Shown here: one piece after another, positions 1 through 9,839 of the stretch
Position numbering within the stretch: position 1 is the first letter of the stretch
How the letters are laid out: each line of letters begins with the position of its first letter
Origin: Sepiola atlantica
Taxonomy: Eukaryota; Mollusca; Cephalopoda; Sepiida; Sepiolidae
Assembly: GCA_963556195.1 (NCBI GenBank)
Contig: OY744516.1
Span: 36,519,278 to 36,583,277, forward strand
Reading direction: 5' to 3'
Length of the DNA: 64,000 bases
Notes under the pieces: generated by a model
The model's input: the letters and a program-made list of their open reading frames with translations, nothing else
Told to the model about the DNA's origin: nothing
Database searches by the model: none
Translations under genes and position numbers: made by a program

Positions 1-560
1 TCTTGTTTTCTATTTAGGAGTTTGTTTTTGTCTTTAAAGCGGATAATTTCCAGTTTTTCATTTAAACATAATCTACATGGAGAGTTTATTGATTTGCTGG
101 TGCTAGATTTTTTCAAGATTTTCCACTTTATTATGGGAGTTTCTTTTTTTGTTTTTATTTTGTGGTAGTGTAGTGAAAGTCCAGTTTGGCCAGGATGGTC
201 AGGGTTGTTGAAGGGGAGTTTATGGTTGTAGAATCTTTCCTTGAAGTTGTTACCTGCCAGACCAATATAATAGTTAGTCTGGGATGGGTTTTCAGTTAAG
301 GAGATAGATGCCTCATAGACCACTTGGGTTGATAGGCACTTTTGATTTAGGGGGCAGTTTGATTTGTTATTACAGTTACATGTTCTTCTAGAATTTGAGG
401 TTACTGAGGTGTTTAGTATTTTCATGTTGTGCTTTTTTATGATTTTTTCTAAGTTGTCCCCACAACAATAGCTGAGTTTTAGTGTATTCTTATTAAAAAT
501 TTTATGGAGTATGTTGTTATTGGGGAAATGAGTGTTTATTAAGTTCAGGAATTTATTCCC
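1..560 (-). mobile_element. Penelope-like element, 3' fragment with GIY-YIG endonuclease
   Basis: Read on the minus strand, about 180 codons are open or nearly open. They encode the C-terminal part of a retroelement protein of the Penelope-like type. Visible in order are a pre-domain segment, a CPLNQKC cysteine pair, a YYIGLAGN segment typical of GIY-YIG nucleases (about 248-278), and a second cysteine pair CRLC followed by NEKLEII near the window edge. GIY-YIG nucleases nick target DNA in these elements (family knowledge). No reverse transcriptase is seen to the right, so the copy is 5'-truncated or continues in decayed form. It differs from the copy at 58-64 kb, so it is probably another subfamily. 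Confidence 0.7.
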
Positions 561-741
561 TAATTTGGTTTAACACTGATATCACTTAGACTAATATAAT
601 CTCAATTACTTAACCCTTCGATTACTATCTTGAACACTTAATTATTGACTGGTACTTAGTCCTTGTCATTGGTAGTAGAACTATAAAATCCTACCATCAC
701 TTGTAGACTTATTTCGCCCAATGACTTCACAAATAGCGGAT

Positions 742-748
742 GGTAATG

Positions 749-830
<82 letters not shown>

Positions 831-846
831 CATTATTATTATTATC
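742..846. repeat. (AAT)n followed by (ATT)n microsatellite
   Basis: An uninterrupted AAT array runs to about 820 and then switches to ATT/TTA triplets, so the two halves can pair as a hairpin. The reading frames through it give only runs of Asn, Ile or Leu and are not genes. Confidence 0.95.
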
Positions 847-1490
847 TTGTTATTTTTGTATTTTATTTTTGTTTTATTTATATTTATTTTTATTAATGCT
901 ATTATCACTGCGACTATCGTAGGTATGATTGGCATTGTTATAATTATTGTTATTGTAATCGATTTTGTTAATGCTAAAAATGGTAACACCATTAAACTTC
1001 TTTTATAAAATGATTCCACTAGTATTGATCTTAGTATAATATAATCACAATTAAAAAATATTATCACAACAAAATTCACTACAAATAATGAGCAAGCCAT
1101 AAATAACTACATTAAAATAGAATGGGAATAGAATGCAGAAGTAGCAATTAATACCCTAAATTAAAATTATCAAACATTTTTACCTACATGATAATTACCT
1201 ATTATAACAAAAATGTCAGTTATAAATATGATTATAATTCTATTCTCATTTTAAATTTAACTCATCCCCCCCCCGTCGCCCCGGCTGGAATTGAGGTCAC
1301 TATGGCCCAAACACGAGAAAACCTCCCACGCAATTTTTTGAAACATGACTTGTTGGGGTCTCCTCCTCCCTTCTCATGTCTCATGTCCCTGTCATAGGCA
1401 GAGCTCCATCTCTGTCCCCCTCTACCCAATGCATCTTCAATTTCCTGTTGAGGTGAATTTAAGATCTATGCCATTTGATTCCATTGTAGC
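847..1490. other. AT-rich intergenic sequence
   Basis: I see no coding pattern here. There is a short C-rich run near 1267-1275 and otherwise low-complexity AT-rich sequence. Confidence 0.5.
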
Positions 1491-1528
1491 CTGAAGAAGT
1501 TGACGCTATTTGCAAGTGTTAACGAAAC
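1491..1528 (+). ncRNA. Hammerhead-ribozyme-like core motif
   Basis: CTGAAGA (1491-1497) and GAAAC (1524-1528) are separated by a stem of nine pairs, 1499-1507 with 1515-1523, counting three G-U pairs. This is the arrangement CUGANGA, stem II, GAAA of hammerhead ribozymes, which are known in Penelope-like elements and retrozymes. One extra A sits between the core and the stem, and no convincing stem I was found, so an active ribozyme is not claimed. Confidence 0.35.
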
Positions 1529-1663
1529 AGAATATGTTTTGTCGCAAGTAATGGAATAAAATCATCAACAAAAAAATATTTTGCTCTGAATTTTACTTGA
1601 GCACTCTCATAAACCCGGTTTCAACTTCCTTCGGATTCATACCCCCTGGATATTGGTAACAAG

Positions 1664-1668
<5 letters not shown>

Positions 1669-1752
<84 letters not shown>
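1669..1752. repeat. (TA)n microsatellite
   Basis: A dinucleotide TA array with one interruption, followed by a G run at 1757-1763. Confidence 0.95.
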
Positions 1753-1754
<2 letters not shown>

Positions 1755-3180
1755 GTGGGGGGGGCGTGTTGTGTTCCTAAATCCTGTTTTACTTCTTTCC
1801 ATTACAAAAACCAAGTATACTTTGAGTCATAGTACATTTTAAAACCGAAAGGCCGGCGTCAGTTACATTCAAACCAGCTGACACGTCATAAGTCTTTCAT
1901 GAGAAATAAAAAGAACATTCTCATATCATTTTCATCGACAAACCCGCAGATTGAACAGACGCATCTAGAGAACGTCCCGGTTTTTTTTTTTTTTAATTTC
2001 TCTCATAACTTCTGCACGAGGTCGACTGTCTTTGTCACGCAACCATTCATCACATAAATGCACTTAAACAACATCATTTGTAACCATGGAAACACGACTG
2101 GGTGCGTTTAAACTTTAAAGGTAAAAATCTAATAGAAGCAGAATCGCAATTATTATCCTTGTTAGGGAACATGTGCGGTCGTCTTTTGTAGAAAGAAAAA
2201 CAGCCGCTAATAGAAAAATGAGATTGGCAAATAGATGGATCTGCCAGTCATGCGCATTGCGCGCTTACACCTTTGACCTATTTCATGAGTTCTGTCTAGA
2301 CATGCGTCGGGTCATGGTTAGGGTTAGGTAAGGATTAGAGTTAGTTTTAGGTGTAAGCTTAGGGTTAGGTTTAGGGTTAGAGTTTGGGCTAGTATTATGG
2401 TTTGACTTTGATTATGATGCAGAATAAACGCCACTGTGCAACGCATCGTGGAATGATGGACAGCTATCCGTGTGAGTCTATGCTAAGGCAGAAATATAAA
2501 AGTAAACTTTTTTTAATGCAAATACTCAATGAGATGAATGGATTCCATCCATTTGAGTAAGTCATAAAGCGTTTTTTACTACAAAGCGCATTTTGTCTGT
2601 TTCAGTGGTGGCGGGAGTATATTTTTGGCTGGAGTATATTTTTGGCTGGAGTATATTTTGGGCGCAACTCTTCTACACTATCTCCGCCGGGAGGAAATAT
2701 TCTATATGTTGAGAATGCATAGAAAATAAGCGGTGAAATTGTACTATAGGGGCCATTAAAATATATGCCCCATTAAAACAGTTAGTTTTCGCTCAAATCT
2801 ATAAATTTCTAGAATTTTGATAAGTGTGCTTGCTTGTTTGCACATTAGATGTTTTTGATGGTAGGAGGAAGAGCGAAAGACAAGAAGTGCTAAAAGAAGG
2901 GGAATAAGAGAGGGTGGTGGGAAGGAAGGGGCTGGCGTAAATAAAGAACGAATGAGACGAGAAGAGGTGGAACGAGGGAAATGACGTAAATAATAAAATG
3001 ACGTAAATAAAGAAGAAATACATTTTGGAAAAGCTTTGGATTGAGCGCGTCGTCGTCACGAAGACTTAGTCTATTGATTCTGTTATAGTTGCTTAACACA
3101 TTAGTACTGTTCAGCCTGTATAACTATTTATTTTTCTTTCGGTTTCTTTTTTTTTAATCTCTCTCTAAATCTATTTCATG
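1753..3180. other. Intergenic sequence without a recognisable gene
   Basis: It holds TTAGGG-like repeats (listed separately), a poly-T run at 1981-1994 and about three short copies of GGCTGGAGTATATTTT between 2618 and 2662. The open frames near 2.8-3.1 kb are low-complexity and look like chance. Confidence 0.5.
2315..2388 (+). repeat. Degenerate telomere-like TTAGGG repeats
   Basis: Several units of GGTTAGGG, TTAGGTTTAGGG and similar hexamers lie in a short cluster. This resembles an interstitial telomeric sequence. It is short and degenerate. Confidence 0.55.
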
Positions 3181-3184
3181 CCAC

Positions 3185-3440
3185 GGAAAGTGCTCGACTG
3201 AGCTCCACTCTCTGGTTCCTCCTCGTAAGGCATTCGTAGCAAGAAGACTTTCTAGTTTCGTTTTTTCCCCGGTGGAATTTCCATGAACAGAGTTTCTTTC
3301 CAAAAGCTCCTCATTTGTGGAACACGTTTACGCGGGATTGCTTCTCTGCAGAGGCACATACCTGGCAGGAAACATAACATCTGGCTGTTTAACGGAGATA
3401 CATCTTTATAAGACATCTGTAACGCAACGAACGACATACA
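3185..3440 (+). mobile_element. CR1/L2-like LINE, C-terminal relic
   Basis: The sequence resembles the ORF2 tail seen in better copies of the window's main LINE family (6.2 kb, 35-36 kb, 39-41 kb): a segment like RLSS followed by a stretch ending near CFP/YFP. Frames are broken. The match is by eye and weak. Confidence 0.35.
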
Positions 3441-4299
3441 CCCTTCGCTAAATAAACAATACTTAGTTGAAAGTCACGTTCCGTAGAGGGCGCAACAACA
3501 TTGATTGTGTAGGCGTTATCCTGGAATGGCTGTGGCAGTTGATAATGCGTGGATGTCCAAAATGTTATAATAACTGCCTTGAATTGAAATCGAGAAAAAT
3601 TCGAGACTCTTCTTCCCTCACGACTCTCACTGATTCTACTTGTTCGTCACAACTGATGCACCATTATATTTTAATACATAAATTGTTCGTATTCGTTCTT
3701 TTAAGCACCGTTGTATAAAACATTAATAGCTTAGATATTCTGTTCACATTAAACCAAAAAAGACGTTGCACGGAAAGTTAATATTAATACAATGTCAATA
3801 TACGGATTTGCAATGTTTCTGTAAATACCTTTTTTTTATTTAGTCAGCCTCTCTGTCTTCGGCGTTTGGCCCCGACAGAACAAGGCGTGTCAAGTGATGC
3901 TCCTGACTAGTCAGCCCCACATGATTGGAGTATGGTTATGTAAATAGTCTCATGAGAGTGATCATCTCAATTCACGCCCGAATCTCTGAGTTCAGTGGAA
4001 CTCAAATATCTGAAAGCATCGATATTTTCTTGCCATTAATTCATCCCAAAGAGACTCAGGCCGCGTGTGAAAACAGCTAAAGATAGTCGACCGACAATAT
4101 AAGTGGCAACACAGCGTTAGATCTGTTCCCAGGATATCTTCTACTTTGTGGGAAACTACCAATTTGACTGTGATTATTTTTGGAAAAGGCCTTGGGTATC
4201 ACCAAGTGAGGCCAACCCATCGGCACTCCACACTAAAAACAACATTGTCTCATACTGTGGTTCATATTAAGACATTTGAAATGTACATTTCATATAGGT
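3441..4299. other. Sequence upstream of the receptor exon, no exon recognised
   Basis: An extracellular exon of the TIR receptor could lie here, but I find no immunoglobulin-like or leucine-rich coding pattern flanked by splice sites. One 83-codon open frame (3467-3718) shows no recognisable motif. Confidence 0.4.
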
Positions 4300-4420
4300 T
4301 CCCGAGTTCGACATAACGATTGCCAATTTCAAAAAGATGTACCTGAAGAAGATCGGAGGTTACATCAGCCGAAACGTTGTGAAAATAACAACTAAGAACA
4401 GTAATCTCAATAACCTAAAT
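4300..4420 (+). repeat. Interspersed repeat with hammerhead-like core, copy 1
   Basis: CTGAAGA at 4343-4349 and GAAAC at 4371-4375 are separated by sequence with partial self-complementarity, followed by GTTGTGAAAATAACAAC. The same block recurs at about 5.55 kb, at 11.05-11.13 kb in both orientations, and at 47.74 kb on the minus strand. It is probably the end of a Penelope-like or non-autonomous element. Confidence 0.5.
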
Positions 4421-4439
4421 AATATAATTTTTGTGCTTC

Positions 4440-4945
4440 ATCGGTGTCATATTTGTCACCTTCTTTGCAACATTTTTTGTGTACGTTTGAGTAGAGTCAT
4501 TGGTCTGTTAGTATAAGAAAAGTACATATACATTTCGAATATCATGATCTTTGTTTTCTTTTGTCCTCAGCTGATAAGGTGTTTAGATTGGAAAATAAGC
4601 GCTGATTCCCTATGTAGATGACGACTTCCATTATCAGTGTGGTTTGAGTGAAATTGAAAGTGTGGTTGAAATCTGACATATTGAAGAAAAAGTCGTTTGA
4701 TGTTCAGTTATTTTGATGTCTTTACTGGTCTTGTATATATTCGTTTATATAATGTTTTCTTGTTTATCGATGTCATTTTTGTTGCCTTTTTGAATGACAT
4801 TAAATAAATTTTGACTTATCGTAAAGGGGCTTATTGTGTACGTCTGTAGGTAGGTTGATTAGTCTGTAAGTATGAAAAAAGTGCAGATACATTTTGAATA
4901 ACATTGTCTTTTTTTCCCCTTTGTCCCCAGCTCCAGTCACAACAG
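4440..4945 (+). repeat. Tandem duplication containing a duplicated splice acceptor
   Basis: About 120 bp ending at TTTTGTCCTCAG (4570) recur ending at TTTGTCCCCAG (4930), about 360 bp apart. The downstream copy is the true acceptor of the transmembrane exon. The upstream one is followed by CTGATAAGG and then TGA and TAG codons within about 50 bases. Confidence 0.5.
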
Positions 4946-5098
4946 CTGATGAGCTAGCTAAACCGTATCTGATCTTCGTGATTGTCTTCACCATTCTTTT
5001 GATTCTGACTTTCGCGTTGCTTGTTTATTTGATGTGGAGGAAAAGGATGATCTTCGTTATGAAAATCGTTTACTACCTGCAAAAATACGAAGACTCGG
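4931..5098 (+). CDS. TIR-domain receptor, transmembrane exon
   Basis: This exon of about 56 codons has a polypyrimidine tract and AG at 4929-4930 and a GT donor at 5099-5100. It encodes a short extracellular stalk, one hydrophobic membrane-spanning segment (about 22 residues, beginning PYLIFVIV), basic stop-transfer residues RKR, and a juxtamembrane piece ending YEDS. The first codon is split after one base in the previous exon and the last codon is split after one base. The latter joins in phase to the TIR exon at 7520, giving DGKLYDAF across the junction, a sequence typical of IL-1 receptor and Toll family cytoplasmic domains. The upstream extracellular exons are not identified. Inference: a type I plasma-membrane receptor signalling through TIR-domain adaptors. 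Confidence 0.75.
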
Positions 5099-5509
5099 GT
5101 AATTTTCTTTTTATTTTTATTTTATTATTTATTTATTTACTAGCTAGAATATCCGCCCCAGCACGGGTCCATGGATGTGAAGAACGCTGAGAACGCTAAG
5201 TAACTAAGGTGTGCGTATTTAGCCAAATAGATAAGGATACGAACTATGTAATTGGCTATGTAATAATAAGCAATAATACTACACATCCAGACGGGATTAT
5301 ATTTAAAGCCCCTCAATTCATACTAGAATTGTCTGTATGGTTAAAGGGGTTGATTAACAATAAGTTCTAAGTGGCAGAGTTCTCGGGGTTGAAGGTTCAA
5401 TCCTTGGTGATAAAGACTAAGAATGGCATAAAATTAACACTTCTATTCGATCGAGACGAGAACAATCTACCCTGATTGATTAAATAAATAAATGAATAAA
5501 TATCGAAAT

Positions 5510-5640
5510 TTAGTATCGATTCCCAAAGCTCTCAAGTTCAACAAGATGTATCTTAAGACGGGCGGTGGTTACATCGGCTGAAACGTTATGAAAAAAACAA
5601 CCAAGATGAGAATATTAGTCCGAATAATCCAAACCATCAA
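5510..5640 (+). repeat. Interspersed repeat with hammerhead-like core, copy 2
   Basis: It is related to the repeat at 4.3 kb. GAAAC lies at 5580-5584, preceded by an imperfect stem whose right arm is CATCGGCT. The CUGA part reads CTTAAGA, a mutation of the core. It lies in the first intron of the receptor gene. Confidence 0.45.
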
Positions 5641-5837
5641 TATGTGTAAAGTTGCCAGTTGTGTTCACTTAATCGTATACAGTGTATCATAAAAATTAGT
5701 TTTGGCTTTCAGTATTCTAATAATAAAAAAGAAAAGATTATCTGTAAAACAAATGAACCAAACAAAAGAAAACATTTCAACTGAATTAATTAAAACAAGT
5801 ACATAATTTCTAAAGGTTTTTATATTAATCAAAGTCT

Positions 5838-5922
<85 letters not shown>

Positions 5923-5924
5923 TT

Positions 5925-5958
<34 letters not shown>
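5838..5958. repeat. (TA)n microsatellite, intronic
   Basis: A TA array of about 120 bp is interrupted by CTTTCTCA, and GAGAAAGG follows at its end, so the interruption and the right flank are inverted copies. Confidence 0.95.
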
Positions 5959-5962
<4 letters not shown>

Positions 5963-6205
5963 AAGGAAGAATGAGGGTAATCCGACGTAATGGGAAATAA
6001 AAAAGGAAAAACCAAAAGATGTTTTTTTTATGTATTAATCAACGTTTCGTCTTTATTTGTAAGACTTCCTCAGGATGATAATTTTAAGAAAAATGTCATG
6101 CAAGTACGTGAAAATCTTAGGTTGACATGATGAGTTAATGAGAAGAAGTAGTAGCCACTACTTGGAGCGCAGGACCAAGGTCCGGGCTGAGAGAAGTCTT
6201 TGCCA
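5940..6205 (-). mobile_element. Non-autonomous repeat family A, copy 1
   Basis: About 250 bp are shared with 9255-9497, including AATCCGACGTAATGGGAAAT, a block reading on the minus strand CTGAGGA, stem (GUCUU with AAGAC), GAAAC (6044-6073), and GGACCAAGGTCCGG. Both copies sit next to (TA)n and both lie in introns of the receptor gene. Such hammerhead-like blocks are known at Penelope-like element ends, but the family is not identified. Confidence 0.55.
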
Positions 6206-6234
6206 TCGACTTCTCTCAGCCCTTCTCTCAGACT

Positions 6235-6640
6235 TTCTCTACTCTATCGTTATTTCTATAGAAGGCGCTCATCTGAGCTCCAATCCCTTGTTTCTCCCTA
6301 TAAAATATGCACAGCAAGAACTCATTTATCTACTACAACTGCAAAGAACTTTCTTTTCTCCCCCCCTCCATGTGCCTAAAATAAAACGGGATTTTCATTA
6401 GCAGTTTCCCATTTGCAGAACATATTATCATGGGATTACTTCCCTTCAGAATACAACATGATCGTCTTTAAATCCAATGTCAACAAATACTTGTCGATCT
6501 CTTAATTAATTAAAGTTTATTTACATTATTTTCATTCATTGTTTTCAATTCTCTCTTAGTATTGACGACCTTATTAATTATCCTCGAGTGGCTTTTGGCC
6601 CAGGTAAGTGGTGATTCATTAGTATGAAAATATATTCTTA
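6235..6640 (+). mobile_element. CR1/L2-like LINE, ORF2 tail and 3' UTR
   Basis: The last codons read like YFPSEYNMIVFKSNVNKYL followed by a stop, the usual end of ORF2 in this LINE family. A 3' UTR follows with the signature TTATCCTCGAGTGGCTTTTG (about 6578-6600), which recurs at all other 3' ends of the family in this window. The copy is strongly 5'-truncated, as LINE insertions usually are. It lies in intron 1 of the receptor gene. Confidence 0.65.
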
Positions 6641-6770
6641 AGTTGGGTCGTTTTAAACTACGTGTTTAGCGATAGAAAAGTCATTTCAAACTTAACGGAC
6701 CGACGAACACAGCCAATTATATAGATGCGTGGACGCGCCCCGAACATGCTTTTTGCATCTTGAGCGCGTC

Positions 6771-7147
6771 ACAAACCGACGAAAAGGCTATTTTTTAAAT
6801 AAGCGTCACAGACCGACGAAAATGCTATTTTTAAATAAGCGTCACAGACCGACGAAAATGCTATTTTTAAATAAGCGTCACAGACCGACGAAAATGCTAT
6901 TTTTAAATAAGCGTCACAGACCGACGAAAATGCTATTTTTAAATAAGCGTCACAGACCGACAAAATGCTATTTTTAAATAAGCGTCACAGACCGACGAAA
7001 ATGCTATTTTTAAATAAGCGTCACAGACCGACGAAAATGCTATTTTTAAATAAGCGTCACAAACCGACGAAAATGCTATTTTTAAATAAACGTCACAAAC
7101 CGACGAAAATGCTATTTTTTAATAAGCGTCACAGACCGATGAAAATG
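6771..7147. repeat. 36-bp minisatellite, about ten units
   Basis: The unit is 36 bp, for example GAAAATGCTATTTTTAAATA followed by AGCGTCACAGACCGAC. About ten nearly identical units occur. Since 36 is divisible by three, the array is open as a 12-residue repeat on the + strand (KRHRPTKMLFLN) and as another on the minus strand (SVCDAYLKIAFS). A one-base loss near 6962 breaks the + frame. It lies inside an intron, and I regard the coding as incidental. Confidence 0.9.
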
Positions 7148-7519
7148 CAGTGTTCGCAAAACGAAATTCGTCGAGAAGTTGCAAAAAAGATTCAGGCAAG
7201 ATAATGCGGACTTTTGTAAGAGAGATGTGTTTCAAAGTGGCGACTATGAAGAAAGCTCTGAACGGGGATCTTTGCTACTCCTCATCAAAGAGTTGCAAGG
7301 GCCAACTACTCACCACCAAAGCCCAAGAGAATCGGGCCTACCCTAGTTCTTCTAAAGACCAGTTGCACAAGTCGCAGAACAACAGGTGGCAGCCTACAGT
7401 CCGCACGAAGTTTCGCTCGTCATCATTTCATGAATTTTGATGATTTTTCATGTTTCTTTAATGTTCGTTAATGTTTAATTCCGCTTTTTTAAATCTATTT
7501 TTTCTCTTTGTACAAACAG
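7148..7519. other. Rest of receptor intron 1, unassigned
   Basis: A 96-codon open frame (7150-7440) has no recognisable domain. It may belong to the same repeat as the minisatellite. The last 20 bases are a good polypyrimidine tract for the acceptor at 7518-7519. Confidence 0.4.
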
Positions 7520-7663
7520 ATGGCAAACTCTACGATGCGTTTATATCTTTTCGTTCTTCCAAAAGCGACGAATTCTGGGTTTTGAGCACCTTGCTTCCGA
7601 TGCTAGAAACGGAAATGGGCTTCAAGGTGTGCGTCCATTTTAGGGATTTTCTTGTTGGAGAGA
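7520..7663 (+). CDS. TIR-domain receptor, first TIR exon (boxes 1 and 2)
   Basis: This exon (144 bp) follows ACAAACAG and ends before GTAAGTAG. It encodes DGKLYDAFISFR, the TIR box 1, then about 20 residues forming helix A (FWVLSTLLPMLETEMG), strand B, and RDFLVGE, the start of box 2 and the BB loop, which in this family contacts partner TIR domains. Both ends are phase 1 (one base left over), so it fits exactly between exons 4931-5098 and 13853-14223. The next exon supplies T-ISNNII, completing the usual GET/I-S pattern. The DGKLYDA context and spacing to the membrane segment resemble IL-1 receptor family members more than plant or bacterial TIR proteins, but a Toll-like receptor is not excluded. 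Confidence 0.85.
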
Positions 7664-7929
7664 GTAAGTAGATACTTTTATATTTTAAACCTCCTAGGTA
7701 GGTCAAATTTGTATACCCATTTTTCATTGAGAATTAGAGTGATGGTCTTATAGAGCTCAGATGATCAAGTAAAACTTGTGGCTAGAGTATGAACGTATCA
7801 TTTACGTAATAGACTTTCAGGATGTTGATCGTAATGGTCATTCTTTAAAAGTATTCCATGTATATGTTTTCCATCAGGGGAGATATGGGCGAACTTATAG
7901 TTGAGTCTTATTCCAATCTATATGTGTCA

Positions 7930-8620
7930 GATTTTATCCTGAACTAGCCTGGGAGGATGATATCATAGTGAACGAACATATACTACACTGATCTCCAAAG
8001 GAGGAGGTAATGCCTGGGAGGATGATTTCCCGTGAACCTAACAGAATAGATAGTACACTATCCACTCCTATAAGGAGAAGGTAATTGCTGGAGCATAGTA
8101 TAATTAGGAACAAACCCATACTGTACTCCATCCCCCAAAAGAGGAGATAATGCACAGGATGAACGTATCATAACGAATAAAAATATACTACACTACCCCC
8201 GTAAAGGAGGGAGGAGGTAAGGCCTGGTATGATTATTGCCTCTTAAAAAGGATGAGGTAATGCCTGGTAGGATGTATCATATCAACATAACTGCTATTAC
8301 ACTACTCCTTCCAAAATAGAGGAGGTTATACCTGGGAGGATACCCCAAAAGAAGGAGAATGTAATGCCTGCGTGCATGGTATCATGGCAACAGAAAAGTT
8401 ACTATCCCCTACCCTCCTCCGCAAAAAATAGAAGGTAGCCAATGAAAATATAGTCTTATGAGTACAGAACAGATATTACATTACTCCTCCCTCGGAGGAG
8501 GATGTAATACCTGAGAGGATTACCCACACACTCTTAAAAAAGAGTAGATAATTCTTGGTCATACAGTCTTATGACAAAAGAACCGATACTACACTACCCA
8601 CCACCATTAAAAGATAATAC
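7930..8620 (-). repeat. Degenerate ~69-bp satellite, U2-SINE-related
   Basis: About nine or ten diverged units occur, marked by a TACTACAC-like block near 7981, 8051, 8119 and 8187, a CTCC...GGAGG hairpin and GGTAATGCCTGGGAGGATG. Read on the minus strand the unit contains GTGTAGTATCTGTTC-like sequence and the hairpin found in the U2-headed SINEs at 28.3 and 41.5 kb. It lies in intron 2 of the receptor gene. Confidence 0.65.
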
Positions 8621-9221
8621 AATGATAAATTCAATCAGGTTTCTTTTTCTTCATTTAAAAATATCTGAAAACATTATGTGTTATAGTTCCTGGGTATTTA
8701 ACAAAAAATCAAAGTTTAATATCTGTTCTTAGCATCCTAGCGATATCAGACGTTTTACTATAGAAAAAACTATTGCATATGTATAAAATAAGACAAGCAC
8801 AATTACAAATGTATGTTACAGAATATTAATTTATTAGAAACTGTTTATAAAATAAATATGCAAATGAGGAATACCTAAAGCTGTTTGTAAGTATTTGCAG
8901 ATTACTATATATACGGTATTTCAAAATGTTATCTCGTATCATGGAAATGAATAAGCATAAACTGGATAAGTGAAAAAAATTGTATTTATACCTTTAGATG
9001 ATACTTGCTTTACCCCACGAGAACATGATGTGACACGAGATCGCTTTTAATATATGTGAAGGAGGTGAGTAAAGACTTGTTGCAAAGGATAACTTGAAAG
9101 TTTTCTCTACATTCTCTTAAGATTTTAGAGCCACTTAAGTACTACACCAGCGAGGACGCTCTCTTTTGACTGCCTTGGGCAAGTTTGCATACAATATATC
9201 TGCATCACTATCAAAGCAAAG

Positions 9222-9225
<4 letters not shown>
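8621..9225. other. AT-rich intronic sequence
   Basis: I see no exon or recognisable element in this part of intron 2. Confidence 0.5.
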
Positions 9226-9263
<38 letters not shown>

Positions 9264-9497
9264 AAAGGATGAGAGTAATCCGACGTAATGGGAAATGAAA
9301 AAGGAAAAACCAAGATATATTTTAATATATTCATCAACGTTTCGTCTTTATTATAAGACTTCCTCAAGATGATAATTTTAAGGAAAATGTCATGCAAGTA
9401 CATCGAAATATTGGGTTGACATGATGGGTTGATGAGAAAAAGTAGTAGCCGTGGCTACTAAGAGCGCTGGACCAAGGTCCGGACTGAGAGAAGTCAG
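9226..9497 (-). mobile_element. (TA)n plus non-autonomous repeat family A, copy 2
   Basis: A short TA array (9226-9255) is followed by about 240 bp matching the repeat at 5940-6205, including the inverted hammerhead-like block. The core here reads TTGAGGA on the minus strand, so one core base has changed relative to copy 1, while the short stem II (GUCUU with AAGAC) is kept. Confidence 0.55.
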
Positions 9498-9839
9498 TCA
9501 GTGGCAGAGGGTGAAATGAATGTGGACAGCTGTGAGTGAAAAATGGGAGGGTGGGAGTGTTAGTGAATTTGTCTTAGGGTGGGAGAGAGGGGACGGAGTG
9601 CTGAGGTTTTTGTCGTGGTGAGGTGTAGCATGGATTTTGAGGGGCTGGGGCCAAAATCATAAACTCAAACACATAAATATCTTGGTAGAGCTTTTATATG
9701 TGTTTGGGTTTATATTTTTCTTATTAGATAAATTAACTTGACATGACTGCTTTGATTTCCACAAGTTCCGCTATTGAATGTGCTATTGTGATTAGTATTT
9801 CCGGCTTTGATCCTTGCCCAGTGATTATAGATCACAGGT

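Noticed and set aside
721..1100. Open frames through the AAT array on both strands
   Set aside because: They encode only Asn, Ile or Leu runs from the microsatellite and have no other content.
3467..3718. Extracellular exon of the TIR receptor
   Set aside because: The open frame has no Ig or leucine-rich pattern and no convincing splice sites in the needed phase.
4343..4375. Active hammerhead ribozyme at 4.34 kb
   Set aside because: The core resembles a hammerhead, but stem II pairs poorly and the base at the cleavage position would be G, which is not permitted.
5665..6015. Membrane-protein-like frame with Ile-Tyr runs
   Set aside because: It is a translation of the (TA)n array; similar frames at 48.8-49.1 and 50.2-50.6 kb were rejected for the same reason.
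6771..7147. CRISPR array or repetitive structural protein
   Set aside because: The units are contiguous with no spacers, lie in an intron of an animal gene, and carry a frameshift.
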